A stretch of DNA of 64,000 nt from Flavobacteriaceae bacterium EG-1 (GCF_009649685.1 NZ_WJPK01000001.1:500760-564759), one strand, 5' to 3'; counted from the stretch's first letter, positions 34,511 through 44,076 are shown. Program-made: numbers and translations. Notes: a model not told the origin generated them from the letters alone.

Positions 34511-35527
34511 TTGGAATTTACGGCGGGTCAAATTGCAGGCATTTTAGAAGGTGAAGTCGATGGTAATCCAGATATCGCGGTTCACAAATTAGCAAAAATC
34601 GAAGACGGAGAAATCGGTTCTTTAACCTTTTTGGCTAATCCAAAGTATACCTCATATATATATTCTACCAAAGCATCGATAACACTTGTTAATAGAGATT
34701 TTGTTCCTGATCAAGAATTAAAAACTACTTTGATTAAAGTTGAAGACGCGTATCATTCATTTTCAAAACTATTACAATACTATAGTGAAGTAAAAGTGTC
34801 TAAAGTTGGTATTGATAATCCGGTACATAAGACCCAGAGTTTAATTTATGGTAAGGACTTATATATAGGCGCATTTTCATATTTAGGTGAAAATGTAACT
34901 TTGGGTGATAATGTAAAAATACATCCTAACGTTTATATAGGTGATGAAGTTTCTATAGGAGATAATGTGGTTGTATTTGCTGGGGCTAAAATTCATCAAG
35001 GTTCAATTATTGGTAATGATTGCGTAATTAATAGCGGAGCTATAATTGGTGCAGACGGATTTGGTTTTGCCCCTGATGGAAAAGGAGGGTACACCAAAAT
35101 TCCTCAAACAGGTAATGTTATTTTAGAAGATAATGTAGATATAGGTGCGGGTACGACTATAGATCGTGCCACTATGGGTTCAACTATTTTGCGAAAAGGT
35201 GTTAAATTAGATAATCAAATTCAAATTGCACATAATGTTGAAATAGGAGAGTACACGGTTATTGCGGCTCAAACAGGTGTTGCAGGATCTACAAAAATCG
35301 GCAAACATTGTATGATTGGTGGTCAAGTAGGTATCGTTGGTCATATAACTATTGGCGATAATGTTAGAATTCAGGCACAAGCTGGAATAGGTAGGAGTGT
35401 AAAAGACGATGAAATTATACAGGGTTCACCGGCCTTTAATTATGGTGAATTTAGTAAGTCTTATGTGCATTTTAAAAATCTTCCAAAGATTGTAAAACGA
35501 ATAGATAAACTCGAAAAAAAGAAATAA
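34511..35527 (+). CDS. lpxD: UDP-3-O-acylglucosamine N-acyltransferase
   Basis: A 338-residue acyltransferase that adds the N-linked hydroxyacyl chain in lipid A synthesis (third step). It has an N-terminal uridine-binding domain (about 1-95: [18 protein letters not shown]) and a left-handed parallel beta-helix of hexapeptide repeats ([15 protein letters not shown] type, about 100-300) with the catalytic His in [11 protein letters not shown], then a C-terminal helix. The start codon is TTG; the encoded N-terminus fits the family exactly. It heads the block lpxD-lpxC/fabZ-lpxA-efp-lpxD2 and is separated from lpxC by 2 nt. Confidence 0.95.
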   Translation: MEFTAGQIAGILEGEVDGNPDIAVHKLAKIEDGEIGSLTFLANPKYTSYIYSTKASITLVNRDFVPDQELKTTLIKVEDAYHSFSKLLQYYSEVKVSKVGIDNPVHKTQSLIYGKDLYIGAFSYLGENVTLGDNVKIHPNVYIGDEVSIGDNVVVFAGAKIHQGSIIGNDCVINSGAIIGADGFGFAPDGKGGYTKIPQTGNVILEDNVDIGAGTTIDRATMGSTILRKGVKLDNQIQIAHNVEIGEYTVIAAQTGVAGSTKIGKHCMIGGQVGIVGHITIGDNVRIQAQAGIGRSVKDDEIIQGSPAFNYGEFSKSYVHFKNLPKIVKRIDKLEKKK

Positions 35528-35529
35528 TT

Positions 35530-36930
35530 GTGAGTAATACCACAAGAAAACAACGGACGATAACTAAAGAAATCACACTGAAAGGTGTTGGTTTGCATAC
35601 AGGCGAAAATGTCACCATGAAATTTTTGCCGGCACCAATAAATCACGGCTACAAGTTCAAAAGAGTTGATGTTGAAGGCGAACCTATAATTGAGGCTGAT
35701 GCAAATTATGTGGTAAATACTCAACGTGGAACTAATATTGAGAAAAACGGAGTAAAAATTCAAACTTCTGAACATGTTTTGGCTGCCTTTGTTGGTATGG
35801 AAATAGACAATGTTCTTATTGAATTAGATTCTTCCGAGCCTCCAATAATGGATGGTTCTTCTAAGTTTTTTGTTGAAGCATTAGAATCTGTAGGTGCGGA
35901 AGAGCAAGATGCAGACTGCGAAGAATATATTGTAAAGGAGGTGATTACTTATAGAGACGATTCTACGGGAAGCGAAATAACAGTAATTCCATCTAAAGAG
36001 TACCAAGTAACTACTATGGTAGATTTTGGAACCAAGATATTAGGCACTCAAAATGCTACATTAGAAACTATTTCAGATTTTAAATCAGAAATAGCGGATG
36101 CACGTACATTTAGTTTTCTTCACGAATTAGAGACATTATTAGAAAATGGGCTTATAAAAGGAGGTGATTTAAATAATGCTATTGTTTATGTAGATAAAGA
36201 AATTTCAGAAGCAACAATGAAGAAGCTTGAAAAAGCTTTTGATAAGAAAAAATTATCAGTAAAACCGAATGGAATACTTGATAATTTAACGCTACATCAA
36301 CCAAATGAAGCGGCTAGGCACAAACTACTTGATGTAATAGGAGATTTAGCATTAACAGGAACTCGCATCCGAGGAAAGGTAATTGCCAATAAACCCGGAC
36401 ATTTTGTAAATACCCAGTTTGCTCAGAAATTGAGCAAGATTATAAAGCAAGAAAAACGAAACAATGTTCCTAGTTACGATTTAAACAAACCGCCGTTAAT
36501 GGATGTTGTTGAGATTATGGAAAAACTACCACATAGACCACCTTTTTTATTGGTAGACCAAATATTAGAGCTTTCTGAAACGCATGTTGTCGGATTGAAA
36601 AACGTGACTATGAACGAGCCATTTTTTGTTGGTCATTTTCCTGGTGCCCCAGTAATGCCAGGTGTTTTGCAGCTAGAAGCAATGGCCCAAACAGGTGGAA
36701 TTTTGGTTTTGAATACTGTGCCAGATCCTGAAAATTATTTAACGTATTTACTTAAGATTGATAAAGTACGTTATAAACAACAAGTAGTTCCTGGTGATAC
36801 CTTAGTTTTTAAACTTGATTTAATGTCGCCTATACGTAGAGGATTATGTCAAATGCATGCGAAAGCATATACAAATGGAAAACTAGCTTCGGAAGCGGAG
36901 ATAATGGCCCAAATAGTTAAAGTCAAATAA
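35530..36930 (+). CDS. lpxC/fabZ: Bifunctional LpxC deacetylase / FabZ dehydratase
   Basis: A 466-residue fusion typical of Bacteroidota. Residues about 1-300 are LpxC, the zinc deacetylase that commits to lipid A (opening RTITKEITLKGVGLHTGENV, zinc ligands His in TSEHVLAAF and in ARHKLLDVIGDLAL). Residues about 320-466 are FabZ, the 3-hydroxyacyl-ACP dehydratase (catalytic His in LPHRPPFLLVDQIL, Glu in GVLQLEAMAQ). Fusion ties the supply of hydroxyacyl-ACP to its use in lipid A. The start is GTG at 35530, 2 nt after lpxD; lpxA follows after 7 nt. Confidence 0.96.
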   Translation: MSNTTRKQRTITKEITLKGVGLHTGENVTMKFLPAPINHGYKFKRVDVEGEPIIEADANYVVNTQRGTNIEKNGVKIQTSEHVLAAFVGMEIDNVLIELDSSEPPIMDGSSKFFVEALESVGAEEQDADCEEYIVKEVITYRDDSTGSEITVIPSKEYQVTTMVDFGTKILGTQNATLETISDFKSEIADARTFSFLHELETLLENGLIKGGDLNNAIVYVDKEISEATMKKLEKAFDKKKLSVKPNGILDNLTLHQPNEAARHKLLDVIGDLALTGTRIRGKVIANKPGHFVNTQFAQKLSKIIKQEKRNNVPSYDLNKPPLMDVVEIMEKLPHRPPFLLVDQILELSETHVVGLKNVTMNEPFFVGHFPGAPVMPGVLQLEAMAQTGGILVLNTVPDPENYLTYLLKIDKVRYKQQVVPGDTLVFKLDLMSPIRRGLCQMHAKAYTNGKLASEAEIMAQIVKVK

Positions 36931-36937
36931 AACTAGA

Positions 36938-37723
36938 ATGAATCAACCCCTAGCTTACATTCATCCGGGAGCCAAAATTGCTAAAAATGTTGTTGTAGAA
37001 CCTTTTACCACTATTCATAATAACGTCACAATTGGTGATGGAACTTGGATTGGATCAAACGTTACAATAATGGAAGGAGCAAGAATTGGTAAAAATTGCA
37101 ATATTTTTCCTGGAGCAGTTATTTCAGCCCCACCTCAAGATTTAAAATACGATGGTGAAGATACTACAGTTACTATTGGTAATGGTACGACAATTAGAGA
37201 ATGTGCCACGATACATAAGGGAACCTCGGATAGACATAAGACAGTAATTGGTAAAAATTGCTTAATTATGGCTTATTGCCATGTTGCGCACGATTGTTTA
37301 ATAGGAAATAATTGTATTTTTTCAAATAATTCTACATTGGCCGGCCATGTCACAATTGGTGATAATGTTATTTTGGCAGGTTTAGTAGCGGTACATCAGT
37401 TTGTATCTATTGGTAATCACGCATTTGTAACAGGGGGTTCGTTGGTACGTAAAGATGTACCTCCATATGTTAAGGCTGCAAGAGAACCACTTTCTTATGT
37501 TGGTATTAACTCAATCGGACTTAGACGAAGAGGTATTCCTTCAGAAAAAATTAGAGAAATTCAAAATATATATAGAATTCTTTACCAAAAGAATTTTAAT
37601 AACACTCAAGCTGCACAAATAATAGAAGCAGAAATGGAAGCGACTCCTGAGCGAGACGAAATATTACAATTTATTAGAAATTCGCAACGCGGAATAATGA
37701 AAGGCTATTTTAGCACAAACTAA
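36938..37723 (+). CDS. lpxA: UDP-N-acetylglucosamine O-acyltransferase
   Basis: A 261-residue enzyme catalysing the first step of lipid A synthesis, transferring a 3-hydroxyacyl chain from ACP to UDP-GlcNAc. The hexapeptide-repeat beta-helix (about residues 5-185: IHPGAKIAKNVVVEPFTTI, IGDGTWIGSNV) contains the catalytic His in AYCHVAHDCLIGNN. The segment GGSLVRKDVPPYVKAARE and a C-terminal helical domain with LRRRGIPSEKI are family hallmarks. It lies between lpxC/fabZ and efp with short gaps, clearly one operon. Confidence 0.96.
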   Translation: MNQPLAYIHPGAKIAKNVVVEPFTTIHNNVTIGDGTWIGSNVTIMEGARIGKNCNIFPGAVISAPPQDLKYDGEDTTVTIGNGTTIRECATIHKGTSDRHKTVIGKNCLIMAYCHVAHDCLIGNNCIFSNNSTLAGHVTIGDNVILAGLVAVHQFVSIGNHAFVTGGSLVRKDVPPYVKAAREPLSYVGINSIGLRRRGIPSEKIREIQNIYRILYQKNFNNTQAAQIIEAEMEATPERDEILQFIRNSQRGIMKGYFSTN

Positions 37724-37729
37724 GAAAAC

Positions 37730-38296
37730 ATGGCATCTACATCAGATATTAGAAAAGGACTTTGTATACGTTACAATAATGATATTTATAAAATAATAGA
37801 ATTTCTTCATGTAAAACCAGGTAAAGGTCCTGCTTTTGTACGTACAAAGTTAAGAAGTGTCTCTACTGGGAAAGTTTTAGATAATACATTCTCTGCAGGT
37901 CATAAAATTGAAGACGTTCGTGTAGAAACTAGATCATACCAATTTTTATATGCGGTAGATCAAACTTATCATTTTATGAATACAGATGATTATAACCAAA
38001 TAGAGTTGCAAAAGGATACTTTAGACTCACCAGATCTGTTAAAAGAAGGAGAGGTTGTAACAATACTGTTTAACACAGAAGATAGTATGCCATTATCTGT
38101 AGATATGCCTGCGAGTGTTGTACTAACTGTAACATATACAGAACCTGGTGTAAAAGGAAACACAGCAACCAATGCAACTAAACCTGCTACCGTAGAAACA
38201 GGTGCAGAAATAAATGTTCCGCTATTTATTAATGAAGGAGACAAAATAAAAGTGGACACTTCCAACAGTTCTTACATGGAAAGAGTAAAGGAATAA
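37730..38296 (+). CDS. efp: Elongation factor P
   Basis: A 188-residue EF-P that relieves ribosome stalling at polyproline stretches. The three beta-barrel domains have the usual length. The acceptor loop near residue 33 reads HVKPGKGPAF, with the Lys at the modification position. The ending VDTSNSSYMERVKE is typical (family pattern RTGEYVERV/K). No EpmA/EpmB modification genes are in the window, as expected for Bacteroidota. It starts 6 nt after lpxA, so it is co-transcribed with lipid A genes, a conserved arrangement in this phylum. Confidence 0.96.
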   Translation: MASTSDIRKGLCIRYNNDIYKIIEFLHVKPGKGPAFVRTKLRSVSTGKVLDNTFSAGHKIEDVRVETRSYQFLYAVDQTYHFMNTDDYNQIELQKDTLDSPDLLKEGEVVTILFNTEDSMPLSVDMPASVVLTVTYTEPGVKGNTATNATKPATVETGAEINVPLFINEGDKIKVDTSNSSYMERVKE

Positions 38297-38329
38297 TTAC
38301 TAATTTCCACATTTATTATAGAATACACA

Positions 38330-39265
38330 ATGAAATTTCCAACCGCATATACACTTAAGCAAATTTCCGACATCCTTGGAGTAGCATATGTTGGTGCCGA
38401 TGATTTTACAGTTACGGGCATGAATGAAATTCATGTAGTTGAAGCTGGAGATATTGTATTTGTAGACCATCCTAAGTATTATGAAAAGGCTTTAAATTGT
38501 AAAGCAACAACAATATTAATCAATAAAAAAGTTGATTGCCCGGAAGGAAAGTCATTATTAATTTCAGAAGATCCTTTTACAGATTTTAATAAATTATCTC
38601 AGTTTTTCAAGCCCTTTGAAAAGTCTAAAATTTCCACTTCAACGTCGGCTATAATTGGCGAAAACACGATTATTCAACCCAATGTTTTTATTGGAAATAA
38701 TGTGAAAATAGGAGCTAATTGTCTTATACATGCAAACGTGGCACTTTATGATGGTTGTATTATTGGTGATAATGTAATAATTCAATCTGGTTCGGTGTTA
38801 GGTTCAGATGCTTTTTATTTTAAAAATAGACCAGAAGGTTTCGATAAATTAAAATCTTGTGGAAATGTAGTTGTCGAAGATGACGTAGAGATTGGCGCCG
38901 GTTGTACTATTGATAAAGGAGTTACAGGAAGTACAATAATTGGAAAAGGAACGAAATTGGACAATCAAGTTCAAATTGGTCATGATACCGCAATTGGAAA
39001 AAAATGTTTGATTGCAGCTCAATGCGGTATAGCCGGTTGTGTTGTTATTGAAGATGAAGTTACACTCTGGGGACAAGTAGGAGTAACCAGCGCCATTAAA
39101 ATTGGCAAAGGTGCAGTAGTTTTAGCTCAGACAGGTATTTCAAAATCCATAGCAGGTGGTAAAACTTATTTTGGTAGTCCAGTTGAAGAAGCTCGAAAAA
39201 AATTAAAACAAATGGCTGATGTGAAAAAAATTCCATCAATTTTAGAAAAATTAAAAGAACAATGA
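38330..39265 (+). CDS. LpxD-like hexapeptide acyltransferase paralogue
   Basis: A 311-residue second LpxD-type protein in the same operon. It keeps the N-terminal uridine-binding-like domain (YTLKQISDILGVAYVGAD, FVDHPKYYEKAL) and the beta-helix (IGENTIIQPNVFIGNNVKIG), with His in VQIGHDTAIGKKCLI aligning with the catalytic His of LpxD. It is shorter than LpxD and clearly diverged. Paralogues at this position are common in Flavobacteriia; whether this one acylates lipid A precursors with a different chain, or another substrate, is not known. It is 33 nt after efp and is followed by a dyad that may end the operon. Confidence 0.87.
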   Translation: MKFPTAYTLKQISDILGVAYVGADDFTVTGMNEIHVVEAGDIVFVDHPKYYEKALNCKATTILINKKVDCPEGKSLLISEDPFTDFNKLSQFFKPFEKSKISTSTSAIIGENTIIQPNVFIGNNVKIGANCLIHANVALYDGCIIGDNVIIQSGSVLGSDAFYFKNRPEGFDKLKSCGNVVVEDDVEIGAGCTIDKGVTGSTIIGKGTKLDNQVQIGHDTAIGKKCLIAAQCGIAGCVVIEDEVTLWGQVGVTSAIKIGKGAVVLAQTGISKSIAGGKTYFGSPVEEARKKLKQMADVKKIPSILEKLKEQ

Positions 39266-39272
39266 TCAAGTT

Positions 39273-39305
39273 AGCTTTGGAATTCAAATCAAAGCTATAT
39301 TTTTG
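39273..39305 (+). promoter_or_regulatory. sucD promoter overlapping a terminator-like dyad
   Basis: TTTG (39276-39279), an 18-nt spacer and TATTTTTG (39298-39305) match the Bacteroidota promoter pattern. The same bases hold a perfect dyad AGCTTTG (39273-39279) / CAAAGCT (39290-39296) followed by ATATTTTT, which resembles a terminator for the preceding lpx operon. The ATG of sucD is at 39336. Confidence 0.55.
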
Positions 39306-39335
39306 TGCAGCGAAAAAAAATAAACCACAGACCCT

Positions 39336-40208
39336 ATGAGTGTTCTAGTAAATAAAGATTCAAAAATAATTGTACAAGGTTTTACAGGTAGTGAAGGAAC
39401 TTTTCATGCCGAACAAATGATTGAATACGGTACCAATGTAGTTGGTGGCGTAACTCCTGGCAAAGGAGGGCAAGAGCATTTGGGCAAACCTGTTTTTAAT
39501 ACAGTAGAACAAGCAGTAAAAGAAGTTGGTGCTGATACTACTATTATTTTTGTTCCACCGGCATTTGCAGCAGATGCAATAATGGAAGCCGCTGATGCAG
39601 GTATTAAAGTTATTATTACTATTACTGAAGGTATTCCAGTAGCAGATATGGTAAAAGCTTCTAATTATATCGCAAATCGCGACTGTAGATTAGTTGGTCC
39701 TAACTGTCCGGGAGTAATTACTCCGGGTGAAGCTAAGGTTGGTATTATGCCAGGTTTTGTTTTCAAGAAAGGTAATGTCGGCGTTGTTTCTAAATCTGGA
39801 ACATTAACTTATGAAGCAGCTGATCAAGTTGTAAGACAAGGGTTAGGAATCACAACTGCAATTGGTATTGGTGGTGATCCAATTATTGGAACAACAACTA
39901 AAGAAGCAGTTGAATTATTAATCAATGATCCTGAAACTGAATGTGTAGTTATGATTGGTGAAATTGGTGGTCAATTAGAAGCTGACGCTGCAAAATGGTA
40001 TAAAGAAAGTGGAAGTAAGAAACCAGTTGTTGGTTTTATTGCTGGTGAAACTGCACCGGCGGGTAGAACAATGGGACATGCTGGTGCTATCGTAGGTGGC
40101 AGCGATGATACAGCTCAAGCCAAAAAGCAAATTATGCGTGATTGTGGAATACATGTAGTTGATTCTCCAGCGGAAATTGGAAAAAAAGTTAAAGAAGTAA
40201 TGGGATAA
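39336..40208 (+). CDS. sucD: Succinyl-CoA synthetase alpha subunit
   Basis: A 290-residue SucD, which with SucC interconverts succinyl-CoA and succinate in the TCA cycle with substrate-level phosphorylation. The CoA-binding N-domain ([33 protein letters not shown]) and ligase domain ([20 protein letters not shown]) are complete; the phospho-His is in [11 protein letters not shown]. sucC is not in the window, so the subunits are encoded apart, as I recall for many Flavobacteriia. It has its own promoter and a strong terminator. Confidence 0.96.
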   Translation: MSVLVNKDSKIIVQGFTGSEGTFHAEQMIEYGTNVVGGVTPGKGGQEHLGKPVFNTVEQAVKEVGADTTIIFVPPAFAADAIMEAADAGIKVIITITEGIPVADMVKASNYIANRDCRLVGPNCPGVITPGEAKVGIMPGFVFKKGNVGVVSKSGTLTYEAADQVVRQGLGITTAIGIGGDPIIGTTTKEAVELLINDPETECVVMIGEIGGQLEADAAKWYKESGSKKPVVGFIAGETAPAGRTMGHAGAIVGGSDDTAQAKKQIMRDCGIHVVDSPAEIGKKVKEVMG

Positions 40209-40229
40209 TTATTTCATTAATAAAGGACT

Positions 40230-40263
40230 AAGGCCATCAGAATTTTTTCGGATGGCTTTTTTT
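40230..40263 (+). terminator. Intrinsic terminator of sucD
   Basis: GCCATC (40233-40238) pairs with GATGGC (40251-40256). Inside, GAA/TTC extends the stem after one mismatch with a TTTT loop, and outer A-T pairs and seven T (40257-40263) follow. It begins 22 nt after the stop codon. Confidence 0.9.
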
Positions 40264-40333
40264 CTTTCGACTATCAAAGAACAAAACTTATATTTGAAGA
40301 ACAGCTCGAATATTGACATTAAAAAGAATGAAA

Positions 40334-41080
40334 ATGAGACTTCTTGAAGGAAAAAATGTAATCGTTACCGGTGCAAGCCGAGGAATAGGAAAAGGAATAG
40401 CCGAAGTATTTGCAGCACACGGTGCAAATGTTGCATTTACTTATAGTTCAAGTGAGGCACCAGCCTTAGAGTTGGAAAAAGAATTAATTTCTAAGGGTGT
40501 AAAAGCAAAAGCCTATAAAAGTAACGCAGCCAGTTTTTCTGAATCAGAAGATTTGGTAGCTAAAATTCTAGAAGATTTTGAAGGAATAGATGTGCTTATT
40601 AATAACGCTGGTATAACTAAAGATAATCTTTTAATGCGAATGGGTGAAGCTGATTTTGATACTGTTATTGAAATTAATTTAAAATCTGTTTTTAACATGA
40701 CTAAGGCTGTACAACGTACAATGTTAAAACAGCGAAAGGGTTCTATTATAAATATGAGTAGTGTTGTTGGAGTAAAAGGTAATGCAGGTCAAGCTAATTA
40801 TGCAGCATCAAAGGCAGGTATGATTGGTTTTACAAAATCAATAGCCTTAGAATTGGGCTCTAGAAATATAAGATGTAACGCCATTGCTCCGGGTTTCATT
40901 GAAACTGAAATGACGGCAAAGTTAGATGATAAAGTAGTACAGGGTTGGCGCGATGGTATTCCTTTGAAAAGAGGTGGTTCTCCTGAAGATATAGCTAATG
41001 CTTGTTTGTTCTTTGCTTCAGATTTATCAGGATATATTACTGGTCAGGTTTTAAATGTTGACGGTGGTATGCTTACATAG
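40334..41080 (+). CDS. fabG: 3-oxoacyl-ACP reductase
   Basis: A 248-residue SDR enzyme that reduces 3-ketoacyl-ACP with NADPH in fatty acid elongation. The cofactor motif TGASRGIGKGIA is near residue 12, NNAGIT near 85, the catalytic Ser is in INMSSVVG, and YAASKAG holds the Tyr-Lys pair; the ending is GQVLNVDGGML. I chose the ATG at 40334 (MRLLEGKNVIVTG), which matches the family start; ATG at 40328 and TTG at 40313 are alternatives. It is a single gene 64 nt before the VWA-type membrane protein. Confidence 0.93.
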   Translation: MRLLEGKNVIVTGASRGIGKGIAEVFAAHGANVAFTYSSSEAPALELEKELISKGVKAKAYKSNAASFSESEDLVAKILEDFEGIDVLINNAGITKDNLLMRMGEADFDTVIEINLKSVFNMTKAVQRTMLKQRKGSIINMSSVVGVKGNAGQANYAASKAGMIGFTKSIALELGSRNIRCNAIAPGFIETEMTAKLDDKVVQGWRDGIPLKRGGSPEDIANACLFFASDLSGYITGQVLNVDGGMLT

Positions 41081-41144
41081 AAAAGAGTATTGGCTGATAA
41101 GTTTTTAATTATTTACAGCATATACTTATAATTTAAATTTCTAA

Positions 41145-43163
41145 ATGGATACTAAAACAGTACTACTAATTATCCTTGCAGCCATTGTGGCCCTAGGGTT
41201 AGTATTGTTTCAGTATTTTTACCAAACAAAAAATAAGGGGAAACTACCTATTTTACTTGCTGTATTGCGATTTATATCCCTGTTCAGTATTTTATTATTA
41301 TTAATTAATCCTAAGTTTTCTAAGCAAGAATATACGGTTGAAAAAACCAATCTAATTCTACTTACCGACAATTCTTCATCTATTTCTAAATATAGAGAGA
41401 CAGTTAATAGTATTCTCAGCCAGTTAAATAATTCGAAGAGTTTAGAGTCGAAATTTATTGTAAATAACTACCATTTCGGTTCTGCATTAATAAACAACGA
41501 CAGTATTTCTTTTACTGAACATACTACCAATATTGGTAAAGCTTTACATACGGTTAAAGAAGTTTATAGAAATAATGCTGCAATAGTTTTGTTGACAGAT
41601 GGGAATCAAACCATTGGAACAGACTATACTTATGAGCTTAATAATTCTAATATTAATGTTTATCCTATTGCTATTGGGGATACTACCCAATATGAAGATA
41701 TTCGAATAGATCAAGTAAATGCCAATAAATATGCATTTCTGAAAAATAAATACCCAGTAGAGTTTTTTGTTACATATGAAGGGCATAATTCAATCTCCAA
41801 GGCTGTATCTATTTCTTTAGATGGGAAGAAAATATATAATGAAACCGTAAAACTTTCAAGAAAAAATAACACCAAAATAATTAAAGCATTACTTGAAGCT
41901 GGGTCGGTTGGTATAAAACATTTAGAAGTAGCAGTTACTCCAATTGATAGTGAACGAAATACGAATAATAATAAAAAGAATCTAACTATAGAGGTTGTAG
42001 ACGAAAAGACAAATGTTGCTATTGTAACAGAAATTATGCATCCTGATATTGGCGCATTAAAAAAATCGATTGAAAGAAATGAACAACGTTCTGTGCGTAT
42101 TATTAAGCCAACCGAAACGCAATTGGATGAAATAGATATTTTCATATTGTATCAACCCACGTCATCATTTAAATCTATATATCAGTATATAAATAATAAA
42201 AAGGTGAATACCTTTTCTGTTCTTGGACCAAATACCGATTTAAGGTTTGTAAATAGTATTCAAAAGCAATTTATAATTGACACGAACTATCCTATACAAG
42301 AAATTGTGCCCATTAAAAATGATGGCTTTTTAAAATTTGATATTTCGAATATTTCATTTAGCAATTACCCTCCTTTAGCATCTAACCTTGGCCCAATTAC
42401 CTTAGTAGGTGAGGTTGAAACATTATTGAAAATGAAAATTAAAGGTCAAATTATGGAAACACCTTTATTATCAATAATCTCTAATCAGGAGACAAAAAGT
42501 GTTTTACTTGTTGGTGAGAACATTTGGAAATGGAGAATTCAAGATTTTCGTAATAACCAAGATTTTGAGGAGTTTGATGAATTAATTGGTAAGCTGATGA
42601 TATATTTGTCGGATGATCAATCAAAAGAAAGATTGACTATTGATTATAAATCGGTTTATGAAGGAAATAGTGATGTGAAAATTAATGCAAGTTATTTTAA
42701 TCAAACTTTTGAATTTGACAACAATGCAGAGCTCATACTCCAAATAAAAAATAAAGATGCGAATCAATCTTTTGAATTTCCAATGCTGCTTAAAAATGGG
42801 TATTATCAAGCTGATTTAAGTAATCAGTCCTCAGGCAATTATCAATTTACTATCAGAGTTAAAGGTGAAGACATATCAAAATCTGGCACTTTTAGAATTT
42901 TAGATTATGATGTAGAGCAACAATTTGTATCAACTAATGACGATAAACTATTACAATTAGCAGAACAAAGTGGAGGCAGATTATCATACGCAAATAATAC
43001 AGAAGCTCTTATCAAAGCATTGACGGTAGATGAGCGATATTTACCCGTTCAAAAGAGCACTAAAAAAATCGTATTTTTGATAGATTTTAGAATCATATTA
43101 GGCATAATGGTATTTACCTTAGCCCTAGAATGGTTTATCAGAAAATTTAACGGATTACTTTAA
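41145..43163 (+). CDS. VWA-type membrane protein of unknown function
   Basis: A 672-residue membrane protein: one or two N-terminal helices (about residues 5-24 and 37-55), a large extracytoplasmic part, and a C-terminal helix (about 645-663). The segment LILLTDNSSSISKYRE contains DxSxS, the MIDAS metal site of von Willebrand A domains, and VLLTDGNQTIG follows as the usual later motif. The middle contains several beta-sandwich-like stretches, and near the end EQSGGRLSYAN resembles the glutamine-amidotransferase/VWA proteins of Bacteroidota. These are thought to act as membrane-bound scaffolds, but no function is established. It is followed 11 nt later by the SPFH gene. Confidence 0.8.
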   Translation: MDTKTVLLIILAAIVALGLVLFQYFYQTKNKGKLPILLAVLRFISLFSILLLLINPKFSKQEYTVEKTNLILLTDNSSSISKYRETVNSILSQLNNSKSLESKFIVNNYHFGSALINNDSISFTEHTTNIGKALHTVKEVYRNNAAIVLLTDGNQTIGTDYTYELNNSNINVYPIAIGDTTQYEDIRIDQVNANKYAFLKNKYPVEFFVTYEGHNSISKAVSISLDGKKIYNETVKLSRKNNTKIIKALLEAGSVGIKHLEVAVTPIDSERNTNNNKKNLTIEVVDEKTNVAIVTEIMHPDIGALKKSIERNEQRSVRIIKPTETQLDEIDIFILYQPTSSFKSIYQYINNKKVNTFSVLGPNTDLRFVNSIQKQFIIDTNYPIQEIVPIKNDGFLKFDISNISFSNYPPLASNLGPITLVGEVETLLKMKIKGQIMETPLLSIISNQETKSVLLVGENIWKWRIQDFRNNQDFEEFDELIGKLMIYLSDDQSKERLTIDYKSVYEGNSDVKINASYFNQTFEFDNNAELILQIKNKDANQSFEFPMLLKNGYYQADLSNQSSGNYQFTIRVKGEDISKSGTFRILDYDVEQQFVSTNDDKLLQLAEQSGGRLSYANNTEALIKALTVDERYLPVQKSTKKIVFLIDFRIILGIMVFTLALEWFIRKFNGLL

Positions 43164-43174
43164 ACACTAAATTA

Positions 43175-43990
43175 ATGGATAAGTTACCAAAAATTGCACT
43201 GCCTGTCGTTTTCGCGGCAGTATTACTAATAATAATAATTTCTAAATCTGCGGTAACCATTGGTTCAGGAGAGGCTGGAGTATTGTATAAAACTTTTGGA
43301 GGTGGTGTGGTTACAGATGAGCCACCTTTAGGCGAGGGTTTTCAAGTTGTTGCTCCTTGGAATAAAGTTTTTATTTACGAGATTAGACAACAAGAGGTTT
43401 TAGAACAAATGAATGTTTTATCTAGTAATGGTTTGGATATCAAATTAGAAGCTTCTGCATGGTTTCAACCAAAACGAGAATTTCTAGGAAAGTTACATCA
43501 AGAAAAGGGTACTCAATATATTCAACGAGTACTTTTGCCGACTATTCGCTCTGCAGCTCGTAGTGTTGTAGGGAGATATACACCAGAACAATTGTATTCT
43601 AGTAAAAGAGATGCTATACAACAGGAAATATATGATGAAACTCAAAAAATTGTTGACGGTCAATATATACAACTTAATGAAATTTTAGTACGTGATGTTA
43701 CGCTTCCGCCAACAATAAAAGATGCCATTGAGCGTAAACTAAAGCAAGAGCAAGAATCTCTAGAATACGAGTTTAGATTAGTGACTGCTAAAAAGGAAGC
43801 AGAAAAGGTTACAATTGAAGCACAAGGTAAAGCAGATGCTAATAAAATACTAAGTGCCTCATTAACGGATAAAATTTTACAAGACAAAGGAATTGATGCA
43901 ACTTTAAAATTATCGGAATCACCTAACACTAAAGTTATAGTGGTAGGTAGTGGTGAATCTGGATTGCCAATAATCTTAGGAAACAATTAG
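43175..43990 (+). CDS. Prohibitin-family (SPFH domain) membrane protein
   Basis: A 271-residue SPFH protein with an N-terminal anchor (about residues 8-26), the SPFH/band-7 domain (about 30-190: AGVLYKTFGGGV, EGFQVVAPWNKVFIYEIRQQ, RSVVGRYTPEQLYSSKRDA) and a coiled-coil with alternating charges (KLKQEQESLEYEFRLVTAKK). Prohibitin-like proteins form large ring assemblies and membrane microdomains and often work with membrane proteases. It starts 11 nt after the VWA-type gene, suggesting a shared membrane role. It is the last gene before the his leader. Confidence 0.92.
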   Translation: MDKLPKIALPVVFAAVLLIIIISKSAVTIGSGEAGVLYKTFGGGVVTDEPPLGEGFQVVAPWNKVFIYEIRQQEVLEQMNVLSSNGLDIKLEASAWFQPKREFLGKLHQEKGTQYIQRVLLPTIRSAARSVVGRYTPEQLYSSKRDAIQQEIYDETQKIVDGQYIQLNEILVRDVTLPPTIKDAIERKLKQEQESLEYEFRLVTAKKEAEKVTIEAQGKADANKILSASLTDKILQDKGIDATLKLSESPNTKVIVVGSGESGLPIILGNN

Positions 43991-44046
43991 AATTGTTGCG
44001 ATAAAGGCATAGCGAAGTGAAATGTGTTCAATTTTGAACTTTTCTT

Positions 44047-44076
44047 TTGTTAAATCTAAAAAACCTTTTACATTTA
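44047..44076 (+). promoter_or_regulatory. Likely promoter of the histidine operon
   Basis: TTG (44047-44049), a 19-nt spacer and TACATTTA (44069-44076) come close to TTG-N(17-23)-TAnnTTTG. Transcription would start near 44082-44084, at or just before the leader-peptide ATG, so the leader mRNA may be almost leaderless. Confidence 0.5.

Noticed and set aside
41711-42145. 144-codon minus-strand frame inside the VWA-type gene
   Set aside because: Composition (Ser/Phe/Val-rich) is that of a reverse-complement shadow; no start context or homologous pattern.
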